A DNA stretch of 64,000 nucleotides from Methanobrevibacter sp. (GTDB taxonomy: Archaea > Methanobacteriota > Methanobacteria > Methanobacteriales > Methanobacteriaceae): NCBI RefSeq assembly GCF_017468685.1, contig NZ_JAFUHT010000011.1:1-64000 (forward strand), in the 5' to 3' direction. The position numbers and the translations under genes are program-made. The notes beneath the pieces are model-generated. The model was not told where the DNA came from. It was given only the letters and a program-made list of their open reading frames with translations, and made no database searches. Below are positions 27,104 through 37,961 of the stretch, piece by piece; the stretch's first letter is position 1; each line of letters begins with the position of its first letter.

Positions 27104-28507
27104 ATGATAAAGGAAAATCAAAGGGCATTGAATGTAATATTGATATTAATTGATGTTTTAGTGATAACTGTATCACTTATATGTTCAATTTGGTTAAGAT
27201 TTAAGACTACTTTATTTGGCCCGCTCGGAGGGCATTTAGGTTTGCAAAGTTATCTGCTGTTTTTAATCTTGGCTGTCATTCCTGTTTATCTGATATTATA
27301 CTTTGCATTTGGCCTTTATAAGCCTCGCAGAACTTACAAAAATATCTTTTCAGAAGCTACTCAAATAATAAAAGTCAATATATTATCTTTCCTTATTCTG
27401 GTTTCAATTCTATTTATTATAAACCAGCCTGACTATTCCAGGATAATGCTATTTTTACTTGCTATAATAGCAACTTTCTTTGGAATTATTGAAAGATTTG
27501 TCATTAGAAGTGTTTTAAAGAATTTAAGAGTTAATAATAAGAATTTAAAACATATTCTAATCGTTGGAGACAATGATTTGGCATTCACATTCGCTCGCAG
27601 AATCAGAGAAAATCCTTATCTTGGTTTTGTTGTTAGCGGATTTTTAGGAAGGGCTGAGCATGTTGGTATGGAAGTTGAAGGCAGTAGCATCATAGGTGCC
27701 TTTAAAGATTTGGATAAGGTACTTGAGAAAAATAGATATGATAGAGTTGTTTTGGCTATTCCTTTAAAATATTATTATAAGATTAATGAACTAGTGGAGA
27801 GTTGTGAAAAAGTAGGAATTAAGGCGGAAATTATTCCTGATTATATAAGATATTTCCCAGCACAACCATCAGTTGACATGATTGAAGACATTCCTATAAT
27901 CAATATTCGTTATGTTCCGTTAGATGATGATTTTAATAAATTTTTAAAATACCTTTCTGATTATGTAATATCACTCATAGCTATTATAATAACATCACCT
28001 ATCATGATTATAACAGCTATTGCAATTAAATTAACATCTCCGGGCCCTATAATCTTTAAGCAAGAGAGAATGGGCTATAATGGTAAGACATTCATGATGT
28101 ATAAATTCCGTAGTATGAGAGTACAGGATCCAAATGAAGAAAAATCAGAATGGACCACTCGTGATGATCCAAGAAAAACCAAAGTTGGAGATATAATTAG
28201 AAAAACCAGTATTGATGAATTGCCGCAGTTTTTCAATGTCCTAAAAGGGGATATGAGTGTAGTTGGTCCAAGACCTGAAAGACCATATTTTGTAGAACAA
28301 TTCAAGGAAACAATTCCAAAATATATGGTTAAACATCAAGTAAAACCGGGTTTGACCGGATGGGCTCAAATACATGGTTGTCGTGGTGATACTTCAATCA
28401 AAAAACGTATTGATTATGATATAGAATATGTAGAAAACTGGCACATGGGTTTAGACTTGGCTATAATGATTAAAACCGCAGTTAAGAAAAATCCTAATGC
28501 ATATTAG
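27104..28507 (+). CDS. Polyprenyl-phosphate sugar phosphotransferase (WbaP/WcaJ type)
   Basis: A 467-residue membrane enzyme that starts glycan assembly by moving a sugar-1-phosphate from a UDP-sugar to a polyprenyl phosphate. Four to five membrane helices (residues 10-125), a Rossmann-like middle domain (ILIVGDNDLAFTFARRI), one more helix near residue 300 and the catalytic bacterial sugar transferase domain: SPGPIIFKQERMGYNGKTFMMYKFRSM, KTSIDELPQFFNVLKGDMSVVGPRPE and PGLTGWAQIHG. I choose the ATG at 27104 because the product then begins MIKENQRALNV; the frame is open from 27056. A TATA-like run at 27058-27082 could give an internal promoter. It closes the cluster. Confidence 0.9.
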   Translation: MIKENQRALNVILILIDVLVITVSLICSIWLRFKTTLFGPLGGHLGLQSYLLFLILAVIPVYLILYFAFGLYKPRRTYKNIFSEATQIIKVNILSFLILVSILFIINQPDYSRIMLFLLAIIATFFGIIERFVIRSVLKNLRVNNKNLKHILIVGDNDLAFTFARRIRENPYLGFVVSGFLGRAEHVGMEVEGSSIIGAFKDLDKVLEKNRYDRVVLAIPLKYYYKINELVESCEKVGIKAEIIPDYIRYFPAQPSVDMIEDIPIINIRYVPLDDDFNKFLKYLSDYVISLIAIIITSPIMIITAIAIKLTSPGPIIFKQERMGYNGKTFMMYKFRSMRVQDPNEEKSEWTTRDDPRKTKVGDIIRKTSIDELPQFFNVLKGDMSVVGPRPERPYFVEQFKETIPKYMVKHQVKPGLTGWAQIHGCRGDTSIKKRIDYDIEYVENWHMGLDLAIMIKTAVKKNPNAY

Positions 28508-28607
28508 CATTTCTGTGAATTTGTGCATGTGTGCACTTTGGCAATATTTAAATAAATTTTTTGATAAATTGATATTGAGATTACTTTTCAAATGCTCTCT
28601 CTCTAAC

Positions 28608-28616
28608 TTTATATAC
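28608..28616 (+). promoter_or_regulatory. TATA box of the RPA-radA operon
   Basis: TTTATATAC about 50 bp before the RPA start codon, followed by a strong Shine-Dalgarno (GAGGGG, 28651-28656). This predicts a short leader of about 25 bases. Confidence 0.5.
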
Positions 28617-28662
28617 ACTATAAATATAAAATTATAATTAACTTTTCTATGAGGGGTTTGGT

Positions 28663-31260
28663 ATGCAAGAAAAAATTTTACAAGAATACGAAAAAGTTAA
28701 AGATAAACTTTCTGAAGAAGAGTTCTTAGAAGAAATTGAAAGATTAAAAGCAGATAATGATGGAATTGATTTCATTGATGATTTTGGTGCTGCACAAATG
28801 GTGGTGCAAAACCATAATGGAGTTGACACATCTATTTTTGAAAATACACAAGAAGAATCTTCATCTGAAATGAGTGAAGACATTCAGGAAAGATATGATA
28901 AAGTAAAAGACTTAATTTCTAAAGAAGAATTCTTTGAAAGGATGGAAAAATTCAGACAACAAGAAATTGAAAATCCATTTATGACCGATGTGAGCTTAGC
29001 GGACATGGTTGTTGGAGAATTTGTTGAAGAAGAACCTGAAAGACATGCGGATCCTCCGGAATTTGTTAAACCTATTAATCAGCTTGAAGCCAATAGTCGT
29101 GATGTAAATATAGCTGGTAGGGTAATTTCAATTTCAAATCCAAGATCATTTAAAACACGTAAAGGTCAAAGTGGGGAAGTATGTAATGTTGAATTAAAAG
29201 ACAACACTGGTGAAATCAGAGCAGTATTCTGGACACAGAATATTAAATTGCTTAAAAATGTCACTGAAGGAGATATTATTCAAATTAAAGAGACTGACAT
29301 TAAAGAAGGATATACTGGCTTAGAAGCTAATTTAAGACCAAGATCTACTCTTATTCATTTGGATGAAGACCCTTCAAGATTCCCGGCTTATGAAGAAGAA
29401 ATTACAAAAATTGCTGATATTGAACCGGAAACAAAAGTTAATATTATTGCAAGAATTATTAGAATTCCAACAATTAGAAGCTATGAAAAAAATGGAAAAG
29501 AAGGAAAAGTTGCATCTCTTGAATTACAAGATGATTCAGGACAAATCTCTTACACATTATGGAATAAAAATGTTGAATTGATCAATGATTTGAAATTAGA
29601 AGATGGGGACACAGTTAAAATTCTTCAGGCACAAGCACGTCAAAGACAAAACAGAGATGGTGAAAATGAAATTTCACTAACTCATTGGGATGGAAGAATT
29701 ATTAAAGGAGATTATGACGTTCCCGAAATCCAACAGGTATTTACACCTATTGGGGATGTAAGTGAACAAAGAGATGTTTCCATTATAGGAGTTGTATCCA
29801 GATTACAAGATATCAAAGTATTTACAAGAAAAACAGACAATACTGAAGGTAAATTAAGAAACTTTGATGTAAGGGATGCAACCGATGAAATAAGAGTAAC
29901 AGTTTGGGGTGATGACACCAACATTCCAATTAATAAAGGTGATTTCATTAAAATTATTGGCGGTGATGTTAGATTTGATGAATATACTCAAAGCCAATAT
30001 TCCATGAATACTAATTTCAATACTCAAATCACTGTTAATCCTGAAAACTTACCACTTGAAACAATTGATGAGTTGGAAGCAATAAGAAATGAATTACATC
30101 CTGTTCCTATTGGAGAAATACAATTCGATTTCGATGAGGACGGAGTTGAAATTGATATTCAGGGCAGAATTCTTTCCCTAGAAGATCCAAGAGAATTCCA
30201 AAGAGATGATGGTAATATAGGAGTTGTTCGTTCAGCATTATTTGCGGATGAATCAGGTAAAGTCAGATTGTCCTTTTGGAATGAGAAAGCTCAAGGAGAT
30301 TATGCTGTAGGTGAAGCGTACAGAATTGAAAATGCTAGAACTAGACTTGGTATGTACAGTGTCGATTTAAATATTGGTGGAAGTGCTAGAATTATAAGAT
30401 TATCTGAAGAACAAGCATCTGCAATGTTTATTCCTGAACTTGCTACATTAGAAAAAGCAATTTATGATTATAAGAAAATTGAAGACCTTGATGAGGAGGA
30501 AGAAGACAAAATTATCATTGGTAGAGTCATTGAATTAAATGATATTCGTACTTTTGACAGAGACAACGGTGATACTGGTTCTGTAAGAAATATTGAAATT
30601 GCCGATGATACCGGATCAATTAGGGTCGTATTGTGGGATAAGGATGCTAATATGGAATTAGAAATGGGTCAACCACTTAAAATACAAAACCCTCGTTTAA
30701 CATTAGATATGGATAATCGTCTTCAAGCAACCGTATCTGGTGGTACAACTATTTTAGATCCAAGTGAAAAAGAACTAGCTGAATTACCTTCTCAAGAAGA
30801 ATTAATGGAATCTATATTTGTTTCAAAACCTATAGAATCCTTATTAGAAGATGATACTAATGTTCATATAACTGCTAGAATTAAAGAAGTATTCGCTGAT
30901 AAAATATTGCTTAAAAAATGTCCAAATTGTAATGAAAATGTTGAAGAAAGTGAAGATGAATACATCTGTGATAACTGTGGTCATGTTTTCGATGAACCAA
31001 AATACACTCTTATGATCCCTACAAGAGTAGAGGATGATACAGGAGAAATTCCAGTTACTTTCTTTGGCGATTTAGCAGAACAACTTATTGACATGAAAAA
31101 AGAGGAAATAATTTCTCTTATGGAAGATACTTATGATATTAGTGATAAGCTTCAAGATTTAGTTGGAATGACTATTGAAATTATTGCTAATGTAAGTTTC
31201 AATGAATATACTGAAGAAAATAGGTTAAATCCTAAAAAACTTTTGAATAAATACTTTTAA
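28663..31260 (+). CDS. rpa: Replication protein A, multi-OB-fold single-stranded DNA-binding protein
   Basis: RPA coats single-stranded DNA during replication, repair and recombination. The 865-residue protein starts with two similar helical repeats (EYEKVKDKLSEEEFLE and RYDKVKDLISKEEFFERM), then holds at least five OB folds, each with a VNIAGRVISI..PR.FK/G..V.N..L.D.TG.IR...W pattern (for example about 145-245, 260-360, 385-480, 515-610 and 650-745). A C-terminal zinc finger has Cys753, 756, 769 and 772, followed by a final OB-like domain. Such long single-chain RPAs are typical of Methanobacteriales and Methanococcales. radA follows by 26 bp. Confidence 0.93.
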   Translation: MQEKILQEYEKVKDKLSEEEFLEEIERLKADNDGIDFIDDFGAAQMVVQNHNGVDTSIFENTQEESSSEMSEDIQERYDKVKDLISKEEFFERMEKFRQQEIENPFMTDVSLADMVVGEFVEEEPERHADPPEFVKPINQLEANSRDVNIAGRVISISNPRSFKTRKGQSGEVCNVELKDNTGEIRAVFWTQNIKLLKNVTEGDIIQIKETDIKEGYTGLEANLRPRSTLIHLDEDPSRFPAYEEEITKIADIEPETKVNIIARIIRIPTIRSYEKNGKEGKVASLELQDDSGQISYTLWNKNVELINDLKLEDGDTVKILQAQARQRQNRDGENEISLTHWDGRIIKGDYDVPEIQQVFTPIGDVSEQRDVSIIGVVSRLQDIKVFTRKTDNTEGKLRNFDVRDATDEIRVTVWGDDTNIPINKGDFIKIIGGDVRFDEYTQSQYSMNTNFNTQITVNPENLPLETIDELEAIRNELHPVPIGEIQFDFDEDGVEIDIQGRILSLEDPREFQRDDGNIGVVRSALFADESGKVRLSFWNEKAQGDYAVGEAYRIENARTRLGMYSVDLNIGGSARIIRLSEEQASAMFIPELATLEKAIYDYKKIEDLDEEEEDKIIIGRVIELNDIRTFDRDNGDTGSVRNIEIADDTGSIRVVLWDKDANMELEMGQPLKIQNPRLTLDMDNRLQATVSGGTTILDPSEKELAELPSQEELMESIFVSKPIESLLEDDTNVHITARIKEVFADKILLKKCPNCNENVEESEDEYICDNCGHVFDEPKYTLMIPTRVEDDTGEIPVTFFGDLAEQLIDMKKEEIISLMEDTYDISDKLQDLVGMTIEIIANVSFNEYTEENRLNPKKLLNKYF

Positions 31261-31286
31261 AAATAAAAAAATAAGGAATGATTATT

Positions 31287-32222
31287 ATGGTTGAATTAAG
31301 TGATTTACCAGGTGTTGGAGAAAAAACAGCAGAAAAATTAAAAGATGCAGGTTTCGCTGATATGATGAGATTAGCAACAGCTACTCCAAAAGAATTATCA
31401 GTAAAAGCTGAAATTGGAGAAGGAGTTGCTGAAAAAGTTATTGAAGCTGCTCGTAGAGCTGAGAACATTACATTTGAAACTGCATTAGAAGTAGATGAAA
31501 GAAGAAAAGATGTTGGACACATTACTGTTGGAAGTCAAGAATTCAATGATTTAATAGGTGGAGGAATTGAAACCCAATCTATCACTGAAGTGTTCGGTGA
31601 ATTTGGATCTGGTAAAAGTCAAATCTCCCATGAATTAGCTGTTACTGTTCAATTACCAGAAGAACTTGGAGGTCTTGATGGAGAATGTGTATTTGTTGAT
31701 ACTGAAAACACTTTCCGTCCAGAAAGAGTAAGACAAATTGCAGAAGGATTCGAATTAGATACTGAAGAAGTGTTAAGTAGAATTCATGTTGCACGTGCAT
31801 TCAACTCTTCTCACCAAATTTTAATGGTTGATAAAATTAATGAACTTATTCAGAGTGGAGCTAATGTTAAATTGGTTATTGTTGATTCATTAATGGCTCA
31901 CTTCAGAGCAGAATATGTTGGAAGGGAATCATTAGCTGTCAGACAACAAAAATTAAATCAACATTTACATTCACTTCAACAAATTGCAAACACATACAAT
32001 GTTGCAGTATTTTTAACTAACCAGGTTCAAGCTAAACCAGATTCATTCTTTGGAAGTCCTACCAAAGCTATTGGTGGACACGTTTTAGGTCACGCTTCCA
32101 CTTATAGAATTTGGCTTAAAAAAGGTTTGGCTGGAAAAAGAATCGCACGTTTAGTGGATTCTCCTCATTTACCTGAAGGTGAATGTGTATTTAAAATTAC
32201 TAGCGAAGGTATCGTTAGTTAA
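31287..32222 (+). CDS. radA: DNA repair and recombination protein RadA
   Basis: RadA is the archaeal RecA/Rad51 recombinase, forming filaments on RPA-cleared DNA and driving strand exchange. The 311-residue protein has an N-terminal helix-hairpin-helix ([20 protein letters not shown]), the linker, Walker [25 protein letters not shown], Walker [14 protein letters not shown] and the L2 region [20 protein letters not shown]. The ATG at 31287 fits the GGAATGAT site better than the ATG at 31278. Co-transcription with RPA matches their joint role. Confidence 0.96.
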   Translation: MVELSDLPGVGEKTAEKLKDAGFADMMRLATATPKELSVKAEIGEGVAEKVIEAARRAENITFETALEVDERRKDVGHITVGSQEFNDLIGGGIETQSITEVFGEFGSGKSQISHELAVTVQLPEELGGLDGECVFVDTENTFRPERVRQIAEGFELDTEEVLSRIHVARAFNSSHQILMVDKINELIQSGANVKLVIVDSLMAHFRAEYVGRESLAVRQQKLNQHLHSLQQIANTYNVAVFLTNQVQAKPDSFFGSPTKAIGGHVLGHASTYRIWLKKGLAGKRIARLVDSPHLPEGECVFKITSEGIVS

Positions 32223-32305
32223 TTTTAAAATTTTTATCTTTTTTTAAATTTTATCTATTTTTCATTGATTAATTTTAAATACTTTTATAATTTAAAGTAA
32301 GTATT

Positions 32306-33211
32306 ATGAATGCAATTGAAATTACTATTTTATCAATCATCATAATGATTGGATTAGGGTATTTCCTTAAAAGGATTGATTTTTTAAGCGAAAAAGATAT
32401 CGACCCTTTCAATAGAATAGTAATGTATATTTTAATGCCCTGCATGATTTTTCATGCTATTTATTCTGCAGATTTATCTCTATTGCCTAAGTTAGGAATT
32501 TTACCATTTATTATATTGGCATCATCATTTGCTACAGGTATTGTATCTTATTTAATATTAAGGCAATTGAAGTTGGATGACATCACTCTTTGGAGTGTAC
32601 TGGTTACAGTCATGATTGCTAATACTGCTTTTATGGGATATCCGGTAACTTTAGGTATTTATGGAGCTGATGGGTTTTTAAGGGCTATCTTCTGTGATAT
32701 GGCTACATTATGTATTTTTTTAATTTTATCATTTGTTTTGATATTGAAATTCGGAGGCACTGTCAAGACTGCCGTTAGAAAAATTGCTTTGTTTCCGCCA
32801 TTATGGGCTGTTGTTTTAGGTTTAGGCTTTAATTTCTTTAATATACCAATTGGACCTGTCATTGACAATACTGTAAATTATCTTGGTCAGGGCGCCATTC
32901 CATTGATTATGATTGCTTTAGGCCTTTCAATTGATTTCAGTGCATTGTCTAGAAGCAAATCCATGATTGCCTTTACATCTGTAATGAAATTGGCATTTTT
33001 TCCGATTGTTGCTTTCATTATTGTATCGCAAGTTGGTTTGGTGGATCTTCAGCATACAGTTTCAGTTGTTGAGGCCGCTATGCCCTCAGGCATGATGTCA
33101 TTGTTACTTGCAATAACCTACAAGCTTGATTATGAACTGACTTCGGATTGCATATTAATCAATACTGTAATCTCTTTGATTACACTTCCTATAATTATCA
33201 TGTTATTGTAG
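32306..33211 (+). CDS. AEC (auxin efflux carrier) family transporter
   Basis: A 301-residue integral membrane protein with about ten helices in two inverted halves. Features of the AEC/MdcF family: GYFLKRIDFLSEKDIDPFNRIVMYILMPCMIFHAI in the first half, NTAFMGYPVTLGIYG, and an ending with AMPSGMMSLLLAITYKLDYELTSDCILINT. Family members export or import organic acids or related solutes; the substrate here is unknown. It is a single gene after radA with its own AT-rich upstream region. Confidence 0.88.
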   Translation: MNAIEITILSIIIMIGLGYFLKRIDFLSEKDIDPFNRIVMYILMPCMIFHAIYSADLSLLPKLGILPFIILASSFATGIVSYLILRQLKLDDITLWSVLVTVMIANTAFMGYPVTLGIYGADGFLRAIFCDMATLCIFLILSFVLILKFGGTVKTAVRKIALFPPLWAVVLGLGFNFFNIPIGPVIDNTVNYLGQGAIPLIMIALGLSIDFSALSRSKSMIAFTSVMKLAFFPIVAFIIVSQVGLVDLQHTVSVVEAAMPSGMMSLLLAITYKLDYELTSDCILINTVISLITLPIIIMLL

Positions 33212-33463
33212 TAAAAAATTTGAAATTTAATTTAACATAAATTTATTATTTCTAAAAATAATGATAATAATTCTTTATTTTAATTAATAATCTTTAGTTA
33301 AGTTTTATTTTTATTTTAAAGCTATTTTTAATGAGATTTTACTTCATCATATATAAGTGTTACTCCAAGTATTTTATAGAAACCTTTATAAATGTGTATT
33401 TACTACATTTATATATCTAATACTATGTAAAATTTTACTAAACTATTTTTAAATTGCAATTTT

Positions 33464-33475
33464 TTATATATATTA
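33464..33475 (+). promoter_or_regulatory. TATA box and leader of hdrA
   Basis: TTTATATATATT lies about 40 bp before the hdrA ATG and AAGGTGAAT (33497-33505) forms a strong ribosome site. The rest of the 298-bp gap after the AEC gene is AT-rich and shows no gene or clear repeat. Confidence 0.55.
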
Positions 33476-33509
33476 GATATTTTTCACGACTTGTACAAGG
33501 TGAATTAAT

Positions 33510-35501
33510 ATGGCAGAAGAAAAAAGAGATAATAACGAAGAATTAAGGATAGGTGTTTACGTCTGTCACTGTGGTGTTAACATTGGTGGAGTTGTAGACT
33601 GTCCTGAAGTAGCAGAATATGCTAAGACATTACCAAATGTTGTATACGCAACAGACTACAAATACATGTGTTCCGACCCTGGTCAAGCTATGATCCAAGA
33701 GGACATTAAAGAGAAAAACTTAAACAGAATTGTTGTAGCTGCTTGTTCCCCTCGTCTTCACGAACCTACTTTCCGTAGATGTGTAGAAGAAGCTGGATTA
33801 AACAAATTCTTATTTGAATTTGCTAACTTAAGAGAACAAGACTCCTGGGTACACATGAACGAACCAGAAGCAGCTACCGAAAAAGCAAAAGACTTAACTC
33901 GTATGGCTGTTGCAAAAGCAAGATTACTCGAACCATTAGAAGCTACCAAAGTAGCAGTAGATAACAAAGCATTAGTTATCGGTGGTGGAGTAGCAGGTAT
34001 CCAAACCGCATTAGATTTAGGTGACATGGGATTCAAAACCTACATGGTAGAAAGAAACCCAACCATTGGTGGAAGAATGGGACAATTAGATAAAACATTC
34101 CCAACTCTTGACTGTTCAATGTGTATTTTAGCACCTAAAATGGTAGACTGTGCAAAACACGAAAACATCGAATTAATTTCCTACGCAGAAGTTAAAGAAG
34201 TAGACGGATACATCGGAAACTTCAATGTAAAAGTTGAGAAAAAAGCAAGATACGTTGATGAAGCTTTATGTACTGGATGTGGCCAATGTCAAGAAGCTTG
34301 TCCTATCGAAATACCTAACTACTACGACGAAGGTGTAGGTATGGTAAAAGCTGCTTACATTCCATTCCCTCAAGCTGTACCATTATGTGCAACTATCGAT
34401 AAAGACTACTGTATCGAATGTAACTTATGTGTACAAGCATGTGGACCAGAAGCTATCGACCACAACCAACAACCTGAAATCATTGAATTAGAAGTTGGTA
34501 CTATTGTAGCTGCTATCGGTTACGACCCATTCGATCCTTCCGGTATTTACCAATACGGATACGGACGTTTCTCAAACGTAATCACTGCTATGGAAATTGA
34601 AAGGATGATTAACGCATCAGGTCCTACTGGTGGACACGTTATCAAACCTTCCGACGGTATTGAACCTAAACGTGTAGCATTCATCCACTGTGTCGGTTCC
34701 AGAGATGAAACAATTGGTAAACCATACTGTTCCAGAGTATGTTGTATGTACTCCATGAAAAACGCTCAATTATGTATTGACCACGAACCTGATACCGAAG
34801 TAACTTGTTACTACATGGATATTCGTTCATTCGGTAAAGGATACGAAGAGTTCTACAAAACATCTCAAGAAAAATATGGTATTGAATTTATCAGAGGTAA
34901 ACCTGCACAAATCTTCGAAAACGATGATTTAACCTTAACTATCAGAGCAGAAGATACTTTACTCGGTAAAGTAACTGAATACACTTACGATTTAGTTGTA
35001 TTAAGTGTTGGTCTCGAACACTCTGCTGGATCTGACGAACTCAGACAAACCTTAGGTTTATCCAGATCTGCAGACGGATTCTACATGGAAGCTCACCCTA
35101 AACTCAGACCTGTTGACACCTTAACAGATGGTGTTTACATTGCTGGTGTAGCACAAGGTCCTAAAGATATTCCTGACTCCGTAGCACAAGGTTCAGCTGC
35201 AGCATCCAGAGCAGCAATCCCAATGGCTAAAGGAGAAGTAGAAATCGAACCTATTATTGCATCTAACGATGAAACTATTTGTGGTGCTTGCCAAGTATGT
35301 GTTGAATTATGCCCATTCGATGCTATTTCAATCGCAACTGGTGTAGGTGGAAAAGAATTTGCACAAATTAACTCCGCATTATGTAAAGGATGTGGTACTT
35401 GTGTAGGTGCATGTCCATCTGGTGCTATGAACCAACAACACTTCAAAACCGAGCAAATTATGGCACAAATCAGTGCTGCTCTTGAAGACATAGGTAAATA
35501 G
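33510..35501 (+). CDS. hdrA: CoB-CoM heterodisulfide reductase subunit A
   Basis: HdrA is the FAD-bearing, electron-bifurcating subunit of the cytoplasmic HdrABC-MvhADG complex, which couples reduction of the CoM-S-S-CoB heterodisulfide to ferredoxin reduction with H2. The 663-residue protein has an N-terminal CHCG cluster region (Cys19, Cys21), GxGxxG FAD motif [16 protein letters not shown] near residue 155, [15 protein letters not shown], and four CX2CX2CX3C 4Fe-4S motifs ([48 protein letters not shown]). All Cys are present. Codon choice is richer in C-ending codons (AAC, TAC, ATC) than the neighbours, as expected for high expression. hdrB and hdrC are not in the window. Confidence 0.96.
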   Translation: MAEEKRDNNEELRIGVYVCHCGVNIGGVVDCPEVAEYAKTLPNVVYATDYKYMCSDPGQAMIQEDIKEKNLNRIVVAACSPRLHEPTFRRCVEEAGLNKFLFEFANLREQDSWVHMNEPEAATEKAKDLTRMAVAKARLLEPLEATKVAVDNKALVIGGGVAGIQTALDLGDMGFKTYMVERNPTIGGRMGQLDKTFPTLDCSMCILAPKMVDCAKHENIELISYAEVKEVDGYIGNFNVKVEKKARYVDEALCTGCGQCQEACPIEIPNYYDEGVGMVKAAYIPFPQAVPLCATIDKDYCIECNLCVQACGPEAIDHNQQPEIIELEVGTIVAAIGYDPFDPSGIYQYGYGRFSNVITAMEIERMINASGPTGGHVIKPSDGIEPKRVAFIHCVGSRDETIGKPYCSRVCCMYSMKNAQLCIDHEPDTEVTCYYMDIRSFGKGYEEFYKTSQEKYGIEFIRGKPAQIFENDDLTLTIRAEDTLLGKVTEYTYDLVVLSVGLEHSAGSDELRQTLGLSRSADGFYMEAHPKLRPVDTLTDGVYIAGVAQGPKDIPDSVAQGSAAASRAAIPMAKGEVEIEPIIASNDETICGACQVCVELCPFDAISIATGVGGKEFAQINSALCKGCGTCVGACPSGAMNQQHFKTEQIMAQISAALEDIGK

Positions 35502-35504
35502 ATT

Positions 35505-35534
35505 TAGAGATTAATTTCTCTATTTCTTTTTTTT
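35505..35534 (+). terminator. Terminator of hdrA
   Basis: A stem TAGAGA / TCTCTA around TTAATT, directly after the hdrA stop, is followed by a long run of T. Confidence 0.6.
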
Positions 35535-35661
35535 ACTTTTTTTTAAACTTTTTTTCTTAATTATAAATTAATTTCAAATACTCTATTTTTTCATAACTCT
35601 TATATTATAAGATAAACAAAAATTTAATCATAAATATATAATTGGATATTAGGTGTAGTAA

Positions 35662-36933
35662 ATGACTAATTATCATGATGAAATTTTAAACTTTGAAAAA
35701 ATAGCAAAAGAACATACTGAATACATGAGAAACAGTATCAACTTAATCGCTTCCGAAAATGTTACAAGTGTAGAAGTAACAGAAGCATTAGCAACTGATT
35801 TTGCACACAGATATGCTGAAGGACAAGCATTCGAAAGATTCTACGAAGGATGTCAATACGTTGATATAATCGAAGACAAAACCAAAAAACTATCCTGTGA
35901 AGTCTATGACTGTGACTATGCAAATGTACAACCGGTATCAGGTGTAACAGCAAACCTTGCAGCATTCTTTGGATTTGCAAAACCTGGTGAAAAAGTAATG
36001 GCACTTGAAGTACCATCCGGAGGACACATTTCCCACGCAGACGTAAGTGCAGCAGGAATACGTGGACTCAAAACTGTATTCCACCCATTAGACAAAAACG
36101 TTATGAACATTGACATCGATGCAATGAACAAGAAAATCCTTGAAGAAAAACCACAAATCGTATTGTTCGGAGGAAGCCTGTTCTTATTCCCACACCCAGT
36201 AAAAGAAGCTCGTGAAGCAGCTGACGAAGTGGGCGCAACAATCATGTATGACGGTGCACACGTATTAGGTCTTATTGCAGGTGGACAGTTCCAACAACCT
36301 CTAAAAGAAGGTGCAGATGTAATGATGGGATCAACCCACAAGACATTCCCAGGTCCACAAGGAGGAATCATCCTATCCCATGCGGAAAATGCTGATTTAA
36401 TCGATGAAGCAGTGTTCCCTGGTGTTGTAAGTAATCACCACTTGCACCATTTGTTAGGTTTAGGAATTGCAACAGCTGAAATGTTAGAATTTGGTGAAGC
36501 ATACGCAAAACAAACCATTAAAAATGCTCAAGCATTAGGTCAAGCAATGTATGAAAGAGGATTTGACGTATTATGTGAAGACCTTGGATTTACTCAATCC
36601 CACCAAATTGCAGTTGACTTAACCAACATCAGATCAGCATCAGACGTTGCAAAAGAACTGGCTGACAACAATGTAATCCTTAACAAAAACCTCTTGCCAG
36701 GAGACAACCGTGACAACTCCGATGACCCATCAGGTCTCAGAATTGGTACTCAGGAAATCACAAGAAGAGGCTTAAAAGAAAAAGAAATGGATGAAGTTGC
36801 TGAGTTCATCAAACGTGTAGCAGTGGATAAAGAAGACATTGCAGATGAAGTTGCTGAGTTCATGAACCAATACACAAAACTCGATTATGCATTCTCTGAC
36901 AGAGATGCTTACCAATATCATAAATTAGATTAA
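35662..36933 (+). CDS. glyA: Serine hydroxymethyltransferase
   Basis: A 423-residue PLP enzyme that makes glycine from serine; methanogen enzymes pass the one-carbon unit to tetrahydromethanopterin. Seen are [36 protein letters not shown], the [12 protein letters not shown] region, [14 protein letters not shown] and the PLP-lysine loop [18 protein letters not shown] lies upstream of the ATG, and ATAAATATATAA (35630-35641) gives a TATA box about 26 bp before it. A flavoprotein gene begins two bases after the stop. Confidence 0.94.
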   Translation: MTNYHDEILNFEKIAKEHTEYMRNSINLIASENVTSVEVTEALATDFAHRYAEGQAFERFYEGCQYVDIIEDKTKKLSCEVYDCDYANVQPVSGVTANLAAFFGFAKPGEKVMALEVPSGGHISHADVSAAGIRGLKTVFHPLDKNVMNIDIDAMNKKILEEKPQIVLFGGSLFLFPHPVKEAREAADEVGATIMYDGAHVLGLIAGGQFQQPLKEGADVMMGSTHKTFPGPQGGIILSHAENADLIDEAVFPGVVSNHHLHHLLGLGIATAEMLEFGEAYAKQTIKNAQALGQAMYERGFDVLCEDLGFTQSHQIAVDLTNIRSASDVAKELADNNVILNKNLLPGDNRDNSDDPSGLRIGTQEITRRGLKEKEMDEVAEFIKRVAVDKEDIADEVAEFMNQYTKLDYAFSDRDAYQYHKLD

Positions 36934-36934
36934 T

Positions 36935-37627
36935 ATGAGAATAGCCTTTGCATTTACTGGAGCTGGTCATTTACTCCGTGAATCAGTTAAAGTCGCTCGT
37001 GAATTGTCAAAAAATCATGAAGTGACAGTATTTCTATCAGGAGCAGCGGAAGAAGTCCTTAAAATGTATGGACTTTATGAAAGCGTTGTTGAAATCACTG
37101 GTGGAAAATACCGAGAGCTTGCAACTGATTCCACACAAAAATTCTCATATCCAATAACAGGTCGCTTATCACTTGGTAAGTACGACCTATTAATAGTTTC
37201 ACCGGCTACAGCAAATACAGTTTCAAAAATAGTCTATGGAATAGCAGACACACTCGTTACAAATGCGGTGGCACAGGCTGGAAAAGGTGCAGTTCCCGTT
37301 TATATGGTACCGGTAGACATTCATCCGGGACCAATTGACACTGTACTTCCATCAAAAATGGAGTTGTCCAAATGTGAAAACTGCGATGACTGTGTAGCTG
37401 CGCTAGTATGTGAACAGGGTGCAATTATTCCTCACACTGAAATAGATTTAACAAAATGTATTGGCTGCGGATTGTGTCGAAATTCATGCCCAAATGATGC
37501 AATTTCAGAAGGTAAAATCATAACAATCTACATGAGAGACATTGATATTGAAAACACTCGCAAGTTGGAAAGTATTGATGATATTAAAATCTTTGAAAAC
37601 CCCGAAGATATTTTAGATCAAATCTAA
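36935..37627 (+). CDS. Flavoprotein with two 4Fe-4S motifs, dihydromethanopterin reductase (DmrX)-like
   Basis: A 230-residue protein: an N-terminal flavoprotein/decarboxylase-like domain (RIAFAFTGAGHLLRESVKVA, FLSGAAEEVLKMYGL, LIVSPATANTVSKIVYGIADTLVTNAVAQAGKG) and a C-terminal ferredoxin-like part with CENCDDCVAALVC and CIGCGLCRNSCPN. This is the layout of the archaeoflavoprotein / dihydromethanopterin reductase (acceptor) family, which reduces dihydromethanopterin to the tetrahydro form. Being two bases after glyA, a tetrahydromethanopterin-dependent enzyme, fits this role. No clear ribosome site, so translation may be coupled. Confidence 0.8.
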   Translation: MRIAFAFTGAGHLLRESVKVARELSKNHEVTVFLSGAAEEVLKMYGLYESVVEITGGKYRELATDSTQKFSYPITGRLSLGKYDLLIVSPATANTVSKIVYGIADTLVTNAVAQAGKGAVPVYMVPVDIHPGPIDTVLPSKMELSKCENCDDCVAALVCEQGAIIPHTEIDLTKCIGCGLCRNSCPNDAISEGKIITIYMRDIDIENTRKLESIDDIKIFENPEDILDQI

Positions 37628-37903
37628 TTTATCTCCTATTTTTAATTTTAACCTATCTTTTTTTGTTTCTAAAATATATTTGGCTTTTTTTTCAGGCTTG
37701 TAAAACCTCCAGGGTTTTAAACTAATCTTATCAAAAATAATTTTGTTCTCATTTATAAAATAGACATCAATTTCAAATTTCATGAACATGGTATGGACCG
37801 ATGAGTCCTTCAGGTTTGTAAAAAGCATCATATTTTCAAAGTCTTTTTTTCCCATCAAACCTTTGAAACGTTTAAAAAAAGTATTTGCATATATTAATTT
37901 CAT
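37613..37903 (-). CDS. DUF192 family protein
   Basis: A 96-residue member of the DUF192 family: YANTFFKRFKGLMGKKDFENMMLF, TMFMKFEIDVYFINENK and the ending KYILE..K....KIGDKLDL. These small beta-rich proteins have no settled function. Most bacterial members are exported; this one lacks a signal peptide. Its end overlaps the convergent flavoprotein gene by 15 bp. Confidence 0.85.
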   Translation of the reverse strand: MKLIYANTFFKRFKGLMGKKDFENMMLFTNLKDSSVHTMFMKFEIDVYFINENKIIFDKISLKPWRFYKPEKKAKYILETKKDRLKLKIGDKLDLI

Positions 37904-37961
37904 GAATTAATATCTGATTTTAATCTATTTAAGTTTTTAACAAGTTTAAAGCAATATTGAC

